Shown: one piece after another, positions 47,206 through 58,503 of the stretch
Position numbering within the stretch: the stretch's first letter is position 1
Layout: each line of letters begins with the position of its first letter
Assembly: GCA_032207245.1 (NCBI GenBank)
Contig: CM063504.1
Span: 22,775,491 to 22,839,490, forward strand
Source: Pardosa pseudoannulata
Lineage: Eukaryota; Arthropoda; Arachnida; Araneae; Lycosidae
Direction of reading: 5' to 3'
DNA length: 64,000 bases
Translations under genes and position numbers: made by a program
Notes under the pieces: generated by a model
The model's database searches: none
What the model was told of the DNA's origin: nothing
What the model saw: only the letters and a program-made list of their open reading frames with translations

Positions 47206-50200
47206 TTAATAGAAATCTACTTTCCCAAAATGTTTTGTAAATATCTTTGATGGAATAAATGTCTCAAAGTTAAACATCTTATCAAACTTGGGAAAAATAT
47301 TCATTAGAGAAGAAATGCAACTGCTTATAGAAGAACTAGAAGACAATTGTACAGAAGAAGGGTTATGAACAGCATCAGTTTCAGCGGACGAATTATTCTT
47401 TCTATGCTTAGCTTTAAATATTAAATAAATACAATTTTTGGATTTGATGCATAAACAAACACCTTTTTGAAGCACTGAGCTAGAAGCAGAAAGCACAGAG
47501 TAGACAGATTTTGTGATAGCCAGACTACTATTCCACGATTTAGCCACCGAGTGATGAAGAAATTTCCAAGATATTAGACAAGTCTCTATAGCGAATGTCC
47601 AACAATTTTCAATTAAAAAGCAGCTTGCATTCCAACCTTTTCTAGTACAGTCACAGCCTGCAAACCATATACTCGGTAAATAAGTATTAGATAGCATCCA
47701 ATATTCCGAAGAGAGACAAGTAATTTGTTGCCACATAAACCTTGAGGACTCAATAAAGTAAATCCAATTTTTTTTAACAAACATACGAAAGGAGGACCAT
47801 ACTACAGGTGTAAAAGATGAAGCATATTGCCAAACGTGTGGAGCAAGATCGTAAATAATCTTCCATAATCCCGCGCAAAAGCTTTTCCAAGCTATCCACA
47901 TTAATGGAATGTTTTCTATACAAAATTCCCATAACACTGACGTCTGATGCTCAAATGCAGACCATGCCTGAGGGGCAAAATGACATATAGCATCCCATGA
48001 CGTATATACGCTAAATTTAAAAGCATACCATACATTGGACATGCTCTCGCAAAAACCTAGGACAACTTCGTTGCTTAAATCTGAAAATGTACTACGCACA
48101 TTTTTACAGAAATATTTAATATGTGGCATAATTTTATAATTAGCTACCGTGTAGCTACGATTCAATGAACTGACAAAAGCAACATATAAATTTTTGAATA
48201 CCTTCTGGGATAAGACATGGAAGGTTATTAAAGAAGTAAAGGGAAATAAACTGCTCGAAATATCAACCAAAGCCTTAATAAAGTCTCGAAAATAAAGAAC
48301 CGCTTTCCCCACAATATTAGATGCTACATTTAGGGAATATTTAGAGGTGATATTCACCATTCTTGAAGCTTTCACAAACTGATTGTAAAGAAAAGTAACT
48401 ACATACTTTTTAATATACGTGTCGTTATGGATCATATTATTATTGGATGATGTGGGCAGAATAGAATGAATTTGAAAGATAGCCTCCATGTACGTAGCAA
48501 TAATTTCTTTTTCTGCCAGCAAAAAAGATGCGTGCATGGTTTCATGAGCTCTTTTAACATCTTTAAGCATTCTTGCTTTTGCATTAGTGGATGTCATCGA
48601 AACTTCAACAGCAGCGTGAGATGTAGTCAATAGTACTTCACGAAAAGCTCTATAAAAAACGGGAAGATTGTTGGAAACGGTGAAAACAGTCTCTTTCAAT
48701 TCACAAGACGCTGAAAATGTCACAGACATGACTTCGAGGCAAGCTTTGTTTCCATCCGTAAATAAGACAATAATACCTTCTTCTAGTTCAGGACGAATTG
48801 TCAGCAAACTTCTGAAGATAGACGGATAAACTATGACGACGAAGCTTGTGGATGATTTAATTACCTCGTGTGCAGCGTGAACTGTAGGCGGAACAACAGC
48901 TTTCACTGTATCATAAAACGATGGCAAAATACGTTTTACCGCAAGACAGGATTTCGAAACTACTTCTTTGGAGGCGTGCAAAAGAGATGAATTCATCTCT
49001 TGTAAACATGCCAGCGAGGTAGGCGCTAACGTATGAGTCAGTTTGGTCAACTCACTGAAGAAGACCCGAAACATAAGCACCATATACGGTTGCAATTTTA
49101 AGAATACTTTGTAAACATTTTTAAAAATGCTGAAGCAACTACTAGATAAATGACAGAACAGTTCTTTCTGAGTTTTAAAAATAAACGTTTTGCACAGGTA
49201 GGCGAATGCACATAACTGTATGCAATAATCCAAAGCAATATTTGAACACATTATGAGACTAATAATGCTATCTGATGAAAACTGAATAATGTAAGGTAAA
49301 ACAGCTTGGAAAACCTTATATAAATAAATAATACATTTGCATAAATAATTACACGAAGCACAACATAATGATGCAAACTGATGTCTGTTTTCGGATAGAA
49401 AATTTTTTAACGAACTATACACTTTCAAAATGTCTACTAAATTCTCATCTATAATTTTTTTTAGTAGCTCACTTCCTTCTTTGAAACAATACAGAATGCT
49501 GTCTTTTACCAATGGAAGATGAGATCGAATGAAATCTCTTATTACTACAAAAGATTTTTGAAGATATTTCCAGATATACGGTTTAGATGCATAAACTAGG
49601 TGAGACAGTTTCTGTTCAGTAAGTCTGCAAGTGTCAGTTGAACGCAAATAAGTCACACAATATTTTAAATACAAATTGATATTTTTTGCCATGGTGTATA
49701 CAGATGAATCTCTACTGATACGGTTTACAATATCACTAATACACGATAATACCCTTTTCAAAGATTTTAAGAGGTATATTGCAGCATTCTTTGAATATGC
49801 AGATGCTGTAATAGAAGTTTTGAATGAGGTTAAAATTAACTGAGGTATGCTATCGGCTATGTATGAGGCTAATTCATAGTTTTGACAGCAGATGTAATAA
49901 ATAAACGGTCTGACATTATCATAAAACAATTCTATACATGACTGCAGTGCGTAAAGTCCAAGATTTAATAAATAGACGACAGATTTCTCACTGAACCATA
50001 CAAAATCTTTCAAGAGACTGACACATAATAGAGGATAAAACTTCTTGACACCGCTGTGGATAATTATCGTCGTTTGGTAAGCATGGGTCAGCAAAGATTC
50101 CAAATCACTTTGTTGTAGAACACTCAAACAAGATGAAATTCTTTCACTTTTTAATATGTTTTCAAGTTTAGGATTAGCTTTAGAGACCAATGAAAATATA

Positions 50201-50478
50201 TAAGGAGCAGAAGCACACAGAATTTTGCCGGAACGTTTCCCAGATGATTCTATCACAATGCAAAATATTCTAACATTTTCGATGATAAGTGCCTTCAGGA
50301 TGGGATTCGATTTACAGATGTCCGATTTTCGAATAATTTTAATAATATTCCGTTCCGTGTGAAGATTTCGCCGTCCTTTCCAGTTAATAATTGGAATAAG
50401 AGCAAAATACGAATTTCCGAGGCTTCTGAAAGATTTTCGGTGAGGTGCATCAGACTCTGCCTTGACACTCATCTTCAT
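47206..50478 (-). CDS. Intronless 1090-aa hendecad-repeat protein, function unknown
   Basis: I do not recognise this protein. One uninterrupted frame of 1090 codons, impossible by chance at this AT content, starts with ATG at 50478. An in-frame TGA lies nine codons upstream and no splice acceptor lies between, so the ORF is complete and single-exon; it ends in TAA. Residues 1-50 are basic (KAESDAPHRKSFRSLG) without a signal peptide. From about residue 100 onward the chain is helical, rich in Ser, Leu, Ile, Phe, Val, Cys and Trp, with hydrophobic spacing of 11. Residues 817-992 show sixteen Trp exactly 11 apart. Prolines recur at 11 or 22 residue steps (LAPHVW, HFAPQAW, NIPLMW). The last 98 residues are a basic patch (KAKHRKN), a Ser run and an aromatic tail. 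Exchangeable apolipoproteins, perilipins and synucleins also use 11-mers, but their charged composition differs; homology is not claimed. It may bind lipid or form a long right-handed helical rod. Confidence 0.85.
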   Translation of the reverse strand: MKMSVKAESDAPHRKSFRSLGNSYFALIPIINWKGRRNLHTERNIIKIIRKSDICKSNPILKALIIENVRIFCIVIESSGKRSGKILCASAPYIFSLVSKANPKLENILKSERISSCLSVLQQSDLESLLTHAYQTTIIIHSGVKKFYPLLCVSLLKDFVWFSEKSVVYLLNLGLYALQSCIELFYDNVRPFIYYICCQNYELASYIADSIPQLILTSFKTSITASAYSKNAAIYLLKSLKRVLSCISDIVNRISRDSSVYTMAKNINLYLKYCVTYLRSTDTCRLTEQKLSHLVYASKPYIWKYLQKSFVVIRDFIRSHLPLVKDSILYCFKEGSELLKKIIDENLVDILKVYSSLKNFLSENRHQFASLCCASCNYLCKCIIYLYKVFQAVLPYIIQFSSDSIISLIMCSNIALDYCIQLCAFAYLCKTFIFKTQKELFCHLSSSCFSIFKNVYKVFLKLQPYMVLMFRVFFSELTKLTHTLAPTSLACLQEMNSSLLHASKEVVSKSCLAVKRILPSFYDTVKAVVPPTVHAAHEVIKSSTSFVVIVYPSIFRSLLTIRPELEEGIIVLFTDGNKACLEVMSVTFSASCELKETVFTVSNNLPVFYRAFREVLLTTSHAAVEVSMTSTNAKARMLKDVKRAHETMHASFLLAEKEIIATYMEAIFQIHSILPTSSNNNMIHNDTYIKKYVVTFLYNQFVKASRMVNITSKYSLNVASNIVGKAVLYFRDFIKALVDISSSLFPFTSLITFHVLSQKVFKNLYVAFVSSLNRSYTVANYKIMPHIKYFCKNVRSTFSDLSNEVVLGFCESMSNVWYAFKFSVYTSWDAICHFAPQAWSAFEHQTSVLWEFCIENIPLMWIAWKSFCAGLWKIIYDLAPHVWQYASSFTPVVWSSFRMFVKKNWIYFIESSRFMWQQITCLSSEYWMLSNTYLPSIWFAGCDCTRKGWNASCFLIENCWTFAIETCLISWKFLHHSVAKSWNSSLAITKSVYSVLSASSSVLQKGVCLCIKSKNCIYLIFKAKHRKNNSSAETDAVHNPSSVQLSSSSSISSCISSLMNIFPKFDKMFNFETFIPSKIFTKHFGKVDFY

Positions 50479-50658
50479 TTTATAAGATAGATTTTTCAGC
50501 AGTCAAATTTAAATCACTAGATATTTACTCACATTTATCTTGTACATAGGACAACAGTTCCATCTGAACAAAAATTTTGTGAATTATATATGGATTTACT
50601 TTTTATTGCTTATCACCTTCACGAAATTTGTAGGTTCTCCAGCCGTCTCTCACACAGA

Positions 50659-50671
50659 TTTATAAATAGAA
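50659..50671 (-). promoter_or_regulatory. Possible TATA box upstream of the hendecad gene
   Basis: A TATTTATAAAT-like stretch lies about 190 bases upstream of the 50478 ATG on the minus strand, within a locally less AT-rich segment. Weak evidence; the transcription start is unknown. Confidence 0.25.
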
Positions 50672-53180
50672 GATTTTTAAGCCACAGTTATGGCGGAAAA
50701 TGTAAAAGTTGATGTATATTTACCGTCCAATTCATAATATTTGATACTATGTCAAGATAACTTTAGATGGAGAAATTTTTGGCGGTAACGATAATACAAT
50801 AGTTCGGTAGAAGTTGGTCTACATTTTCATTAATAGCACTTTAGGTCATCCAAAACATGAATCAACGTAAGGAAAATTTTAAACACACACCTACTAGAGA
50901 ATGCCAAGGTTTAACAGCTGTTAATCATTCTAAAAATCTTGATGACTTGAAAGAAACAACCGCAGAGTTCACCAACTATTTAACGAGTAATTCACTAACA
51001 CGGATCACGAACACTACTTTTTTGCGATAATTATTCCAACTTCTTGCGTGTAATCAAAAAGTGACGTATCCAGCAGACGGGGTATCGATAAACTGCATAA
51101 AAAATCAGCTGGTTTATTTCGATGAGGTGCAATCACGTTTTAAAAGAATGAACACCAACAAGTGTTATCACGGAATACGTCAGTTTGCTTCACGTATTTA
51201 CACACGAGGGTCCAACGTCCAAAGAGATTATAAAAAGAACTCCCTTCGCATCCATATCGAACATTTTTAACACCATTCATTTCTGAATTTTGCGCAACAA
51301 AAACTGCTAAAAATAGATAAAATGAAAGTGAATCGAGCAGTATCTATCAATAGAACAATCACTAGAACAAAGCCCAAAAACAGATAAGGAGCTGAATTCA
51401 AAGGTTAGGGTTAACTAGCTCCCTTCTAGCTAGCTGCTTGCGTCGTGAAAAAGGTTAAAACTCCAGTCTAGATTATTTTCCAAGACAAAGAGGAAATATC
51501 AAAACAAATGTAAATTGACAGTGCATACTTTTAAGTTAATCTGCGAAGCGTGCAAGTCTAAAACAATGCTTTCATACGTCAAGGTTAAACTAAGGAATGT
51601 CGATTATTTTTTACTGAAATCAAGACTTTTCTCGAAAGGAAATCGAAGATATAATATTTCCGTCCGCTTTTCTAAAAGAGAATTTTCTCGAAAAAATAAT
51701 GAGATTGAATGATTTTTGCATGATAAATACTCTTAAGTTGCGATGCTTATTTTACGCAATGAGGGGCACAAAGTACGTACAAATATAGTATTAATACACT
51801 TTGCAAGTTTATATGACAACATTAACGAAAAATAGTATGGAATAGAAGCAGAAAAACATGCAATCATGTTTAATTTTTTAAATATAAAGCAACGTATACG
51901 TCTCTTCTAATTCAGTTGAAAAAATGTGGTAGCTTAATTATCTACTTTCATTGCGGGATTTCCATTATACGTCTCTACAGTTTTTAATATTCAAATTTCA
52001 GTTTAAGAACACAATTTTCAATTCGGAAAATTCTGAGAAAAATCAACAGATTTTGCGCAAGATCCATTGGGGATAGATGAGGAATATATCTAGTTTAATT
52101 CGCAAGTATCAAACCTGCACGTAGGTGGCAAAATGCTCAGAAATGTTCAATAGGTAGTCAAAGGAAAGGAGTGTGGCCGGAAGAATTGAGGATAAGCATT
52201 CAGGGCCTATATGAAAGAGGCGGAAAATCTTTGTACAGGTGAGGATCACAAAAGAGACGCAATCTTCAGCAAATCTTTTGTTATGCCCCCATGCGGAGAA
52301 CATGACTTCCTTTCAAGCACCTGTAGGAGTGGCTTCTACTGATGAGGTTTTTCGGGAAGTGGGGAATGGGACAGAGATTGCAAAGGTCATTTTCACCTCT
52401 TTTTATAGGAGACCCCACTTATTATAACTAAAGCACGGGTTTAACAGAGCAAACGAGTTAACCGGCCATTATTATTTAAACGACAAGGTTAAATGAATTG
52501 CTAAGAGCTCCTGTGAAGAGCTCATTCAGACGAGAGTTAATCCTTCTAAGATTGAGAACACTAATTTTAACTCGCATAAGCTATACTAACGAAAGAGTTA
52601 TGAGTACACTTTTTGAACGAAACTACAGTAAAAGCTAAAGCTATTGTGCAACATGTTAAAAAAGAGCACACATAGATTCTGATGACTTATGTCTCTTGCG
52701 AGACTCAACAACCACTAAATTAACCTAATTCAGAGAAAGACATTTCCAAGATAGAAACAACTCCAAACAAAAATAGCACATAAGTAACTACGACACTGAT
52801 GTACCAAATCTAGAACGGCAACATGGGTTTGATTAATCAAATATCAAGAAAAAAAAAGTTATTTGTATATATGGGGTACTTTCTAATTATTCAGTCGGGT
52901 AATGGGGTGATTAATGACAGTTTGCATTTATCAATGGTGTAAAGAGTTATCTTGTTTTGCCTTATTTTCAGAAATTTATCAAGTGTGCCTAAGGTTTGAT
53001 TCGGATCGGAATTTAGATTGATTTCTCGTTACACGAGACATGACTAGATCGCAACCTATCAAACGGAAACACCTATAAATATTTAAGTCACCACTAGTAT
53101 TAAAACCCAAGGTTTTCCATTCTGAATCTCAGCGCCCAAGCTATTTAGAACTACATTGATCAAGGGTTATTCAATGAGAA

Positions 53181-54182
53181 TCAACGCAATTTTAGAACAA
53201 ATTCTACCTGACCACTTCCAATTTTGATTAAATTTGGTATAGTAAGTCACTTGATGGTTATAAAGAAAATCCCCAAATCTTATATTCAAATAATAACTGG
53301 TTTGGAAGTTATAAGGTTTTAAAGTTGCCAGATTTGTCTAAAAAATACACTATCGGCATACCTTTAAATTACACTTGCTACTCACCTAATTAAGCTAGAG
53401 ATATGTGTAAGGTGTTATTTTAAACATTTTTTAATGGGCTTTCATATGATATACAACACATGATGACTTGAAACTTTTTTTAAAAATTTAAATTTAAATT
53501 TTAAATTTCTCAAAAAGCCAAGTTTTTAAAATTTTGAAAAAAATCTCAAAAATTGCTCATATTATTGTTAATTAATCCTCAAAGTGTCATGTTGGTATCA
53601 TAATGGGATCACAAGCTACAAAAGCTTTTTGTTTGATATATTTACTATTACAATAACGGAAATGAGAACATGCATTCATTACTTTTAACCTAACTCAGCT
53701 GTATAGGATGGCATTAATGTTTACATAATACCTTATCGACATATACTCTAGTAAATAGTACATTTAACATTTGTGGAGATTTTAGAATAAAGAAAAATTA
53801 TTAAAGTGCATTACTTTTGATGGATGGTACTACTTATTTAGTTGGAACTGGTAGAAAGCTTCAAACTTGGCTTTATAAGAAATTTAAATTAAAAAAAATT
53901 TTTTCAAGTTATCATGTGCTGTATATCATATGAAAGCCCATTAAAAATGCTTAAAATAACACCTTACACATATCTCTAGCTAAATTAGGTGAGTAGCAAG
54001 TGTAATTTAAAGGTATGCTGATAGTGTATTTTTTAGACAAATCTGGCAACTTTAAAGCCTTATAACTTCCAAACCAGTTATTATTTGAACATGATTTGGG
54101 GATTTTCTTTATATCATTGACATCACCTAATATACCAAATTTAATCAAAATTGGAGATAGGTAGAAACCTTGCGTTGATTTG
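53181..54182. mobile_element. DNA element with ~310 bp terminal inverted repeats
   Basis: The left arm (53181-53500) and right arm (53865-54182) match in inverse orientation for nearly 300 bases, from AATCAACGCAA outward to the ATATGATATACA/TGTATATCATAT region inward. The 360-base middle has no ORF. Target duplication not determined. Confidence 0.7.
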
Positions 54183-55352
54183 GTATGGAATTATCCTCAA
54201 CCTGTTGTTATTACTTGGGGGTAAAAGGACTAGAAAAAAATGCAAAAAATATTTTATATGCATATTTCTTATTTTAAAACAAAGGCAAAATTGCTACAAA
54301 TGTTAACGTTTTACTCGAATGTTAGATTTGAAGTCGAAGTAGCATTTTGATCGCAATGGTTCGCATATTTTAAACGAAAATAAATACTAAACTACCAAAA
54401 TGTTTAAACTTGCATAAATCATAGTTCACGAAAGAAATCTGAACTAATAACTTGAAAATAAACAGATTCTATAGAAATGGGATATTACTTCATTTGAATT
54501 CCTGATTAGGTGGTAATCTCGATTGGTTGTCAGGCGAGGACAAAGAGTCAAACTGGGTTAATTACGTTGCTCTTATTGTTCTATGCGAATATCGATTATT
54601 TCACACCTCAGAAATTTTTTTTCTTCGAGAAAACGAATTGCATCTATTTTGCTTATCGAAACAGGCTAGAAGTATTAATATATGCATGCATTTCATAAGT
54701 AGTGTTATTCCTATTATCACAAATACTTATGGTTAACATTTTAATTTAAACATTCATACAGTTCATACCAAACATACCGAAGTCAAAAATTACTCAGAAC
54801 ATGTGGTGCATTAAAATACTTAATGCCTAAGAAAATTAATTAAATCTAAAAATCTTACAGATCAGGGGCTTTTCAGGGGTTCAAATCCATCTAATATACT
54901 TATAGAATTAAAAAATGGCCATATATTTTTTTAATTTTTAACAAATACAAAGCCTCGGTTTTTGCACTTGTACTACATTTTTTCAAATTATAATACACAC
55001 TCGTACATTACAGTTTGACAAAACAGCGGGTGCTTACATACCAAAATTTCTTTACCTGCGGTGCTTTCGTTTAACCCACATTAATAAGTCTGTTTACATC
55101 ATTGTTACAGATTTTACATAATTTTTGGAAGGCTGAAAGCTGAAACTGGCTTAGATTCAAGCAATAACTATAATGATAATAATAATGTATTTTTTATTAG
55201 AATTTTTGTATTCTTCCACATACGGTTGTCAGTTATAACAAAACCTTTACAGCGTTTACTTTTTTAAGTCATGCAAAATACTTATAAAAACTTAATCATT
55301 TGGTGTCATTGGAAAAAAAACCCTGTCAATATCCTAACTTCCTTCGATACCA

Positions 55353-55353
<1 letters not shown>

Positions 55354-55405
<52 letters not shown>
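55354..55405. repeat. (TA)n microsatellite
   Basis: About 26 uninterrupted TA dinucleotides. Others are at 856-882, 5920-5946, 8572-8612 and 13530-13557. Confidence 0.9.
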
Positions 55406-55408
<3 letters not shown>

Positions 55409-55880
55409 ATATATCAAAATTATTTCACTTTAATATCTATTTAAAAATCTCCTCTCTCCTATTCTAATTCCTTAAAATCTATTTTCCCAGCCACAATATG
55501 TTTTAATCAAAGGAGTATCCTCGACTTAAAGTTCTTCCAACACATTTCGCAAAACTTTCTGTGCAAGATGTAAAATTTCTGTCCATTCAACACATTTTCC
55601 AGCTGTCGCCGGCAAAACGGCCCAGTTTTTCCCTGATCTAACAGTTAAATTTGCTGACTAAGTTTCTTGTCCCTTGGGAAAATTCTATCTGTCTCGCTCT
55701 GGAGTACACCTCTGTTCAAGCAAAGTGTTTTCCGTATCGTTTTCTTGTCTGCCGTTGACTGGCAAAGATGTATTTTTAGCAGCTCCCAGTAAAGATTTAA
55801 ACTGTTCTCAAAATTGTGTTTCTCTTCAATGTGACCCGACTGCAACATTATTCATTAGACTAGCTTCATAGGGTTCTCCT

Positions 55881-56076
55881 TACCCAGTAGCCCGGGCAAG
55901 TAAAAAGAATAGAGCAATAATCAAATGCAACCGGTCGTTTTAGAATTTCTAGATTGCACACACACACATATATATACATATATATGTAGCACGGCGAAAA
56001 TTAATCCGCCGGTTACATGAATTTATGAAATTTAGTCCCTATTGTTTTTACTTGCCCGGGCTTGCTGGGCAAGAAG
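55881..56076. repeat. Small inverted pair with CCCGGGCAAGTAAAAA
   Basis: TACCCAGTAGCCCGGGCAAG at 55884 is matched in inverse orientation by CTTGCCCGGGCTTGCTGGGC near 56052. The interior holds (CA)n/(TA)n. Possibly a very short MITE. Confidence 0.5.
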
Positions 56077-58431
56077 AATTCTAGTTTAAACGCAGTCGTA
56101 GCACCATGAAAAGCAGCAGCGAGTTCGAAGTGAAGCTTAAACTTTCATTTAAGATCTAAAAAGACCGGCATGTTTCTCTAGATTGAGCAGAGAAGGGAAT
56201 GATACATGAAAACACTAGTTGGGGCCCCACAGCGAGAGCCGTGGAGATTAATCCCAAGGAATCGACAGCTTAGTCAGCGTTCTTAACAGTTAAAAAGAAC
56301 TTAGATAAGTGGAAAATGGGAGCCTTTCGCTGGGGCAGCTGGAAAATTTGGCGACTGTTCAGAAAAATTTGTATTTACTTCAAAGTTAGCTTTGGGAAAT
56401 GGATTCAAAGAATGCAAGTCGTGAATATTCCTTTTGAGATTTTGTAGCTGGAAAATAGATATGAAAGAAGTGAGAAAGGGAAATTAAGAATTTTAGTGAT
56501 ATATTTTAAGTGTAATAATTTTGATATATTACATATTTATTAGAATTATGTATATTATATAACAAAATATTCAACAATACCATTTTTGATCAGCCAATTT
56601 TACCAAACATTTGATACAATCTACAATTTTGGCATAAAATCCCCGTACTAAATATTATTTCTCTGACCGAGAGATCTCCAATCCCAAGTTCGCGAGTAAA
56701 ACTGCGCGCGTCGAGAGTTTTACAGGTACCTGTTGCTGTGCGGGCACGGTAAAAAAAAAAACTTAAAAATTATTAATAAAATGCTTTCAAAAAAAGGGAC
56801 GTTGCCCTAAAATTCAATTTATCACGAGAACATTCTATCATATTTTGTTGGCAGACACTGTAGCGGTCTTGTAAAGCACTTCATACAAAATAAAACAGTT
56901 TTTTGATTCTACATATGAAGAGTTTTTTATAAAATATTTTTTGCCAACAAATTATAAACGACAAAATGTGAAAACTTTTGTCTACTAGTTTACAACAAGT
57001 TTTGTTGGTCTACAAGTATTTGGCAATTATTTTACATAAAAATATAATTAACAATTTTAATATCGAAGTAAATAGGTGGATTTTTTTTTTTTCTTTACAG
57101 AAATACAGTCGAACTTATTTCGAACTTGGTTAATTCGAATTTACAATTTCCCCTTAATTTCCTATAGAAATGCGCAATACCTATATGTGCCTATAGATAC
57201 GTAGAAATTACGTCATTAATTTGGAGAAAATTGAAAAAGTGTTTAATTAATTAAAATTCGGAAAAATCTATCAAATTTTGAACAAATGTCTCTTTTTTTC
57301 TTGGATTCCCGAATTTTTATTAGTATCCCACATTCACTTTGTCGTAAATCGTTTGCAGTTGATGTTAATATAAAGAATAGGAACCAGGAAATCGGAGAAA
57401 GAAAAGAAACGTTTCCAGTGAGGGTTATTCATCTTTGTTCCCCGTTTATGCAAGTGATTGGTCTGTTGTTAGGGTTTTGATCAGAACACTGGGATATAGA
57501 GGTATCCGATGTCACCAACGAATATCTAAATGTTGATCTTGAAGAAGTTATACGTGGACAATTAACTCATATACAAATCAAAGTACAATATAAAGATGTT
57601 GATGGAGATAGAGAAGACAGTGAAACATGAAGTAGTCCAACTGCATTGGAAGCTGTGGTTATGTATACAAACATAACCTGTTAAAGCACAAAATAACACT
57701 CAAAATACTTTTTTACCATTCTGTAAGTTAACTTGATTTCATATAATGTGTTAAAAAAGAAAGAGGGTGAGAGAGTGAAAAAAAAAAACACAAATGAAAA
57801 TTACATATTAATTATTTTAAATACACAAAATGCAGATAATCTTTTTTCTTCATTTTTTACTTCTCTCACGTGAACTTAAGACAAAGTTGCATGCTACGCA
57901 TTTTTAACGGAATTAGATAATTCGACCTGCCTTCTTCCATGGTTGAAGCTTTCTATGGAGGCGGTAGCAGGTTCAGAGACAAATGGAGGTCATTAAAGCT
58001 GTCAAGGGAGGTGGGCATGTTTACCTATTTAAGAAATTGGTAAAATACTTTGGAATTCCCTACTGTTCTCATAAGTAAATATTTTATTTTTGTTTAATGC
58101 TAGAGTGTATACATTGCTCTATTACGTTATTAGTGCAGTCAATAAGTTAAAAACAATTCATTGTTCGACAGATAATTTGGCCAATTTTGAATTGAAAATG
58201 ATTATTACAAACGTTTATTGCTGCATACACATGATCACTTTGTTCTCAAAAGATATTTGTTCGAATCGATTTTTTTTTAAATCGTTTTGTCATAGTATTA
58301 TATTAGACTTCCTTCAAAACAGGGAATTTTATTTTTATTATTATTATAAATTTTAGAAATTGCATCGCGGGCCGCCATTTAGCTACCACTCGGCTACAGT
58401 TCAGAAATTTTTAATTGAATTTTCTTCATAG

Positions 58432-58503
58432 TATTTGGCTGAGCGTGTCTTCAGTGCAGTAGCTAATTTATTGTTTAATAAAAGGAACAAACGAAAGGCA
58501 TAA
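58432..58503 (+). pseudogene. hAT transposase C-terminal remnant
   Basis: A 23-codon stretch YLAERVFSAVANLLFNKRNK (then RKA, stop) resembles the AERxFSAVxxLLxxxRN block of hAT-family dimerisation domains, as in ZBED5-like proteins. No open frame continues upstream. About 240 bases further right, GGTTCCAAAAAGGTTGAGAA (58767) looks like the end sequence of a hAT element. Confidence 0.45.
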
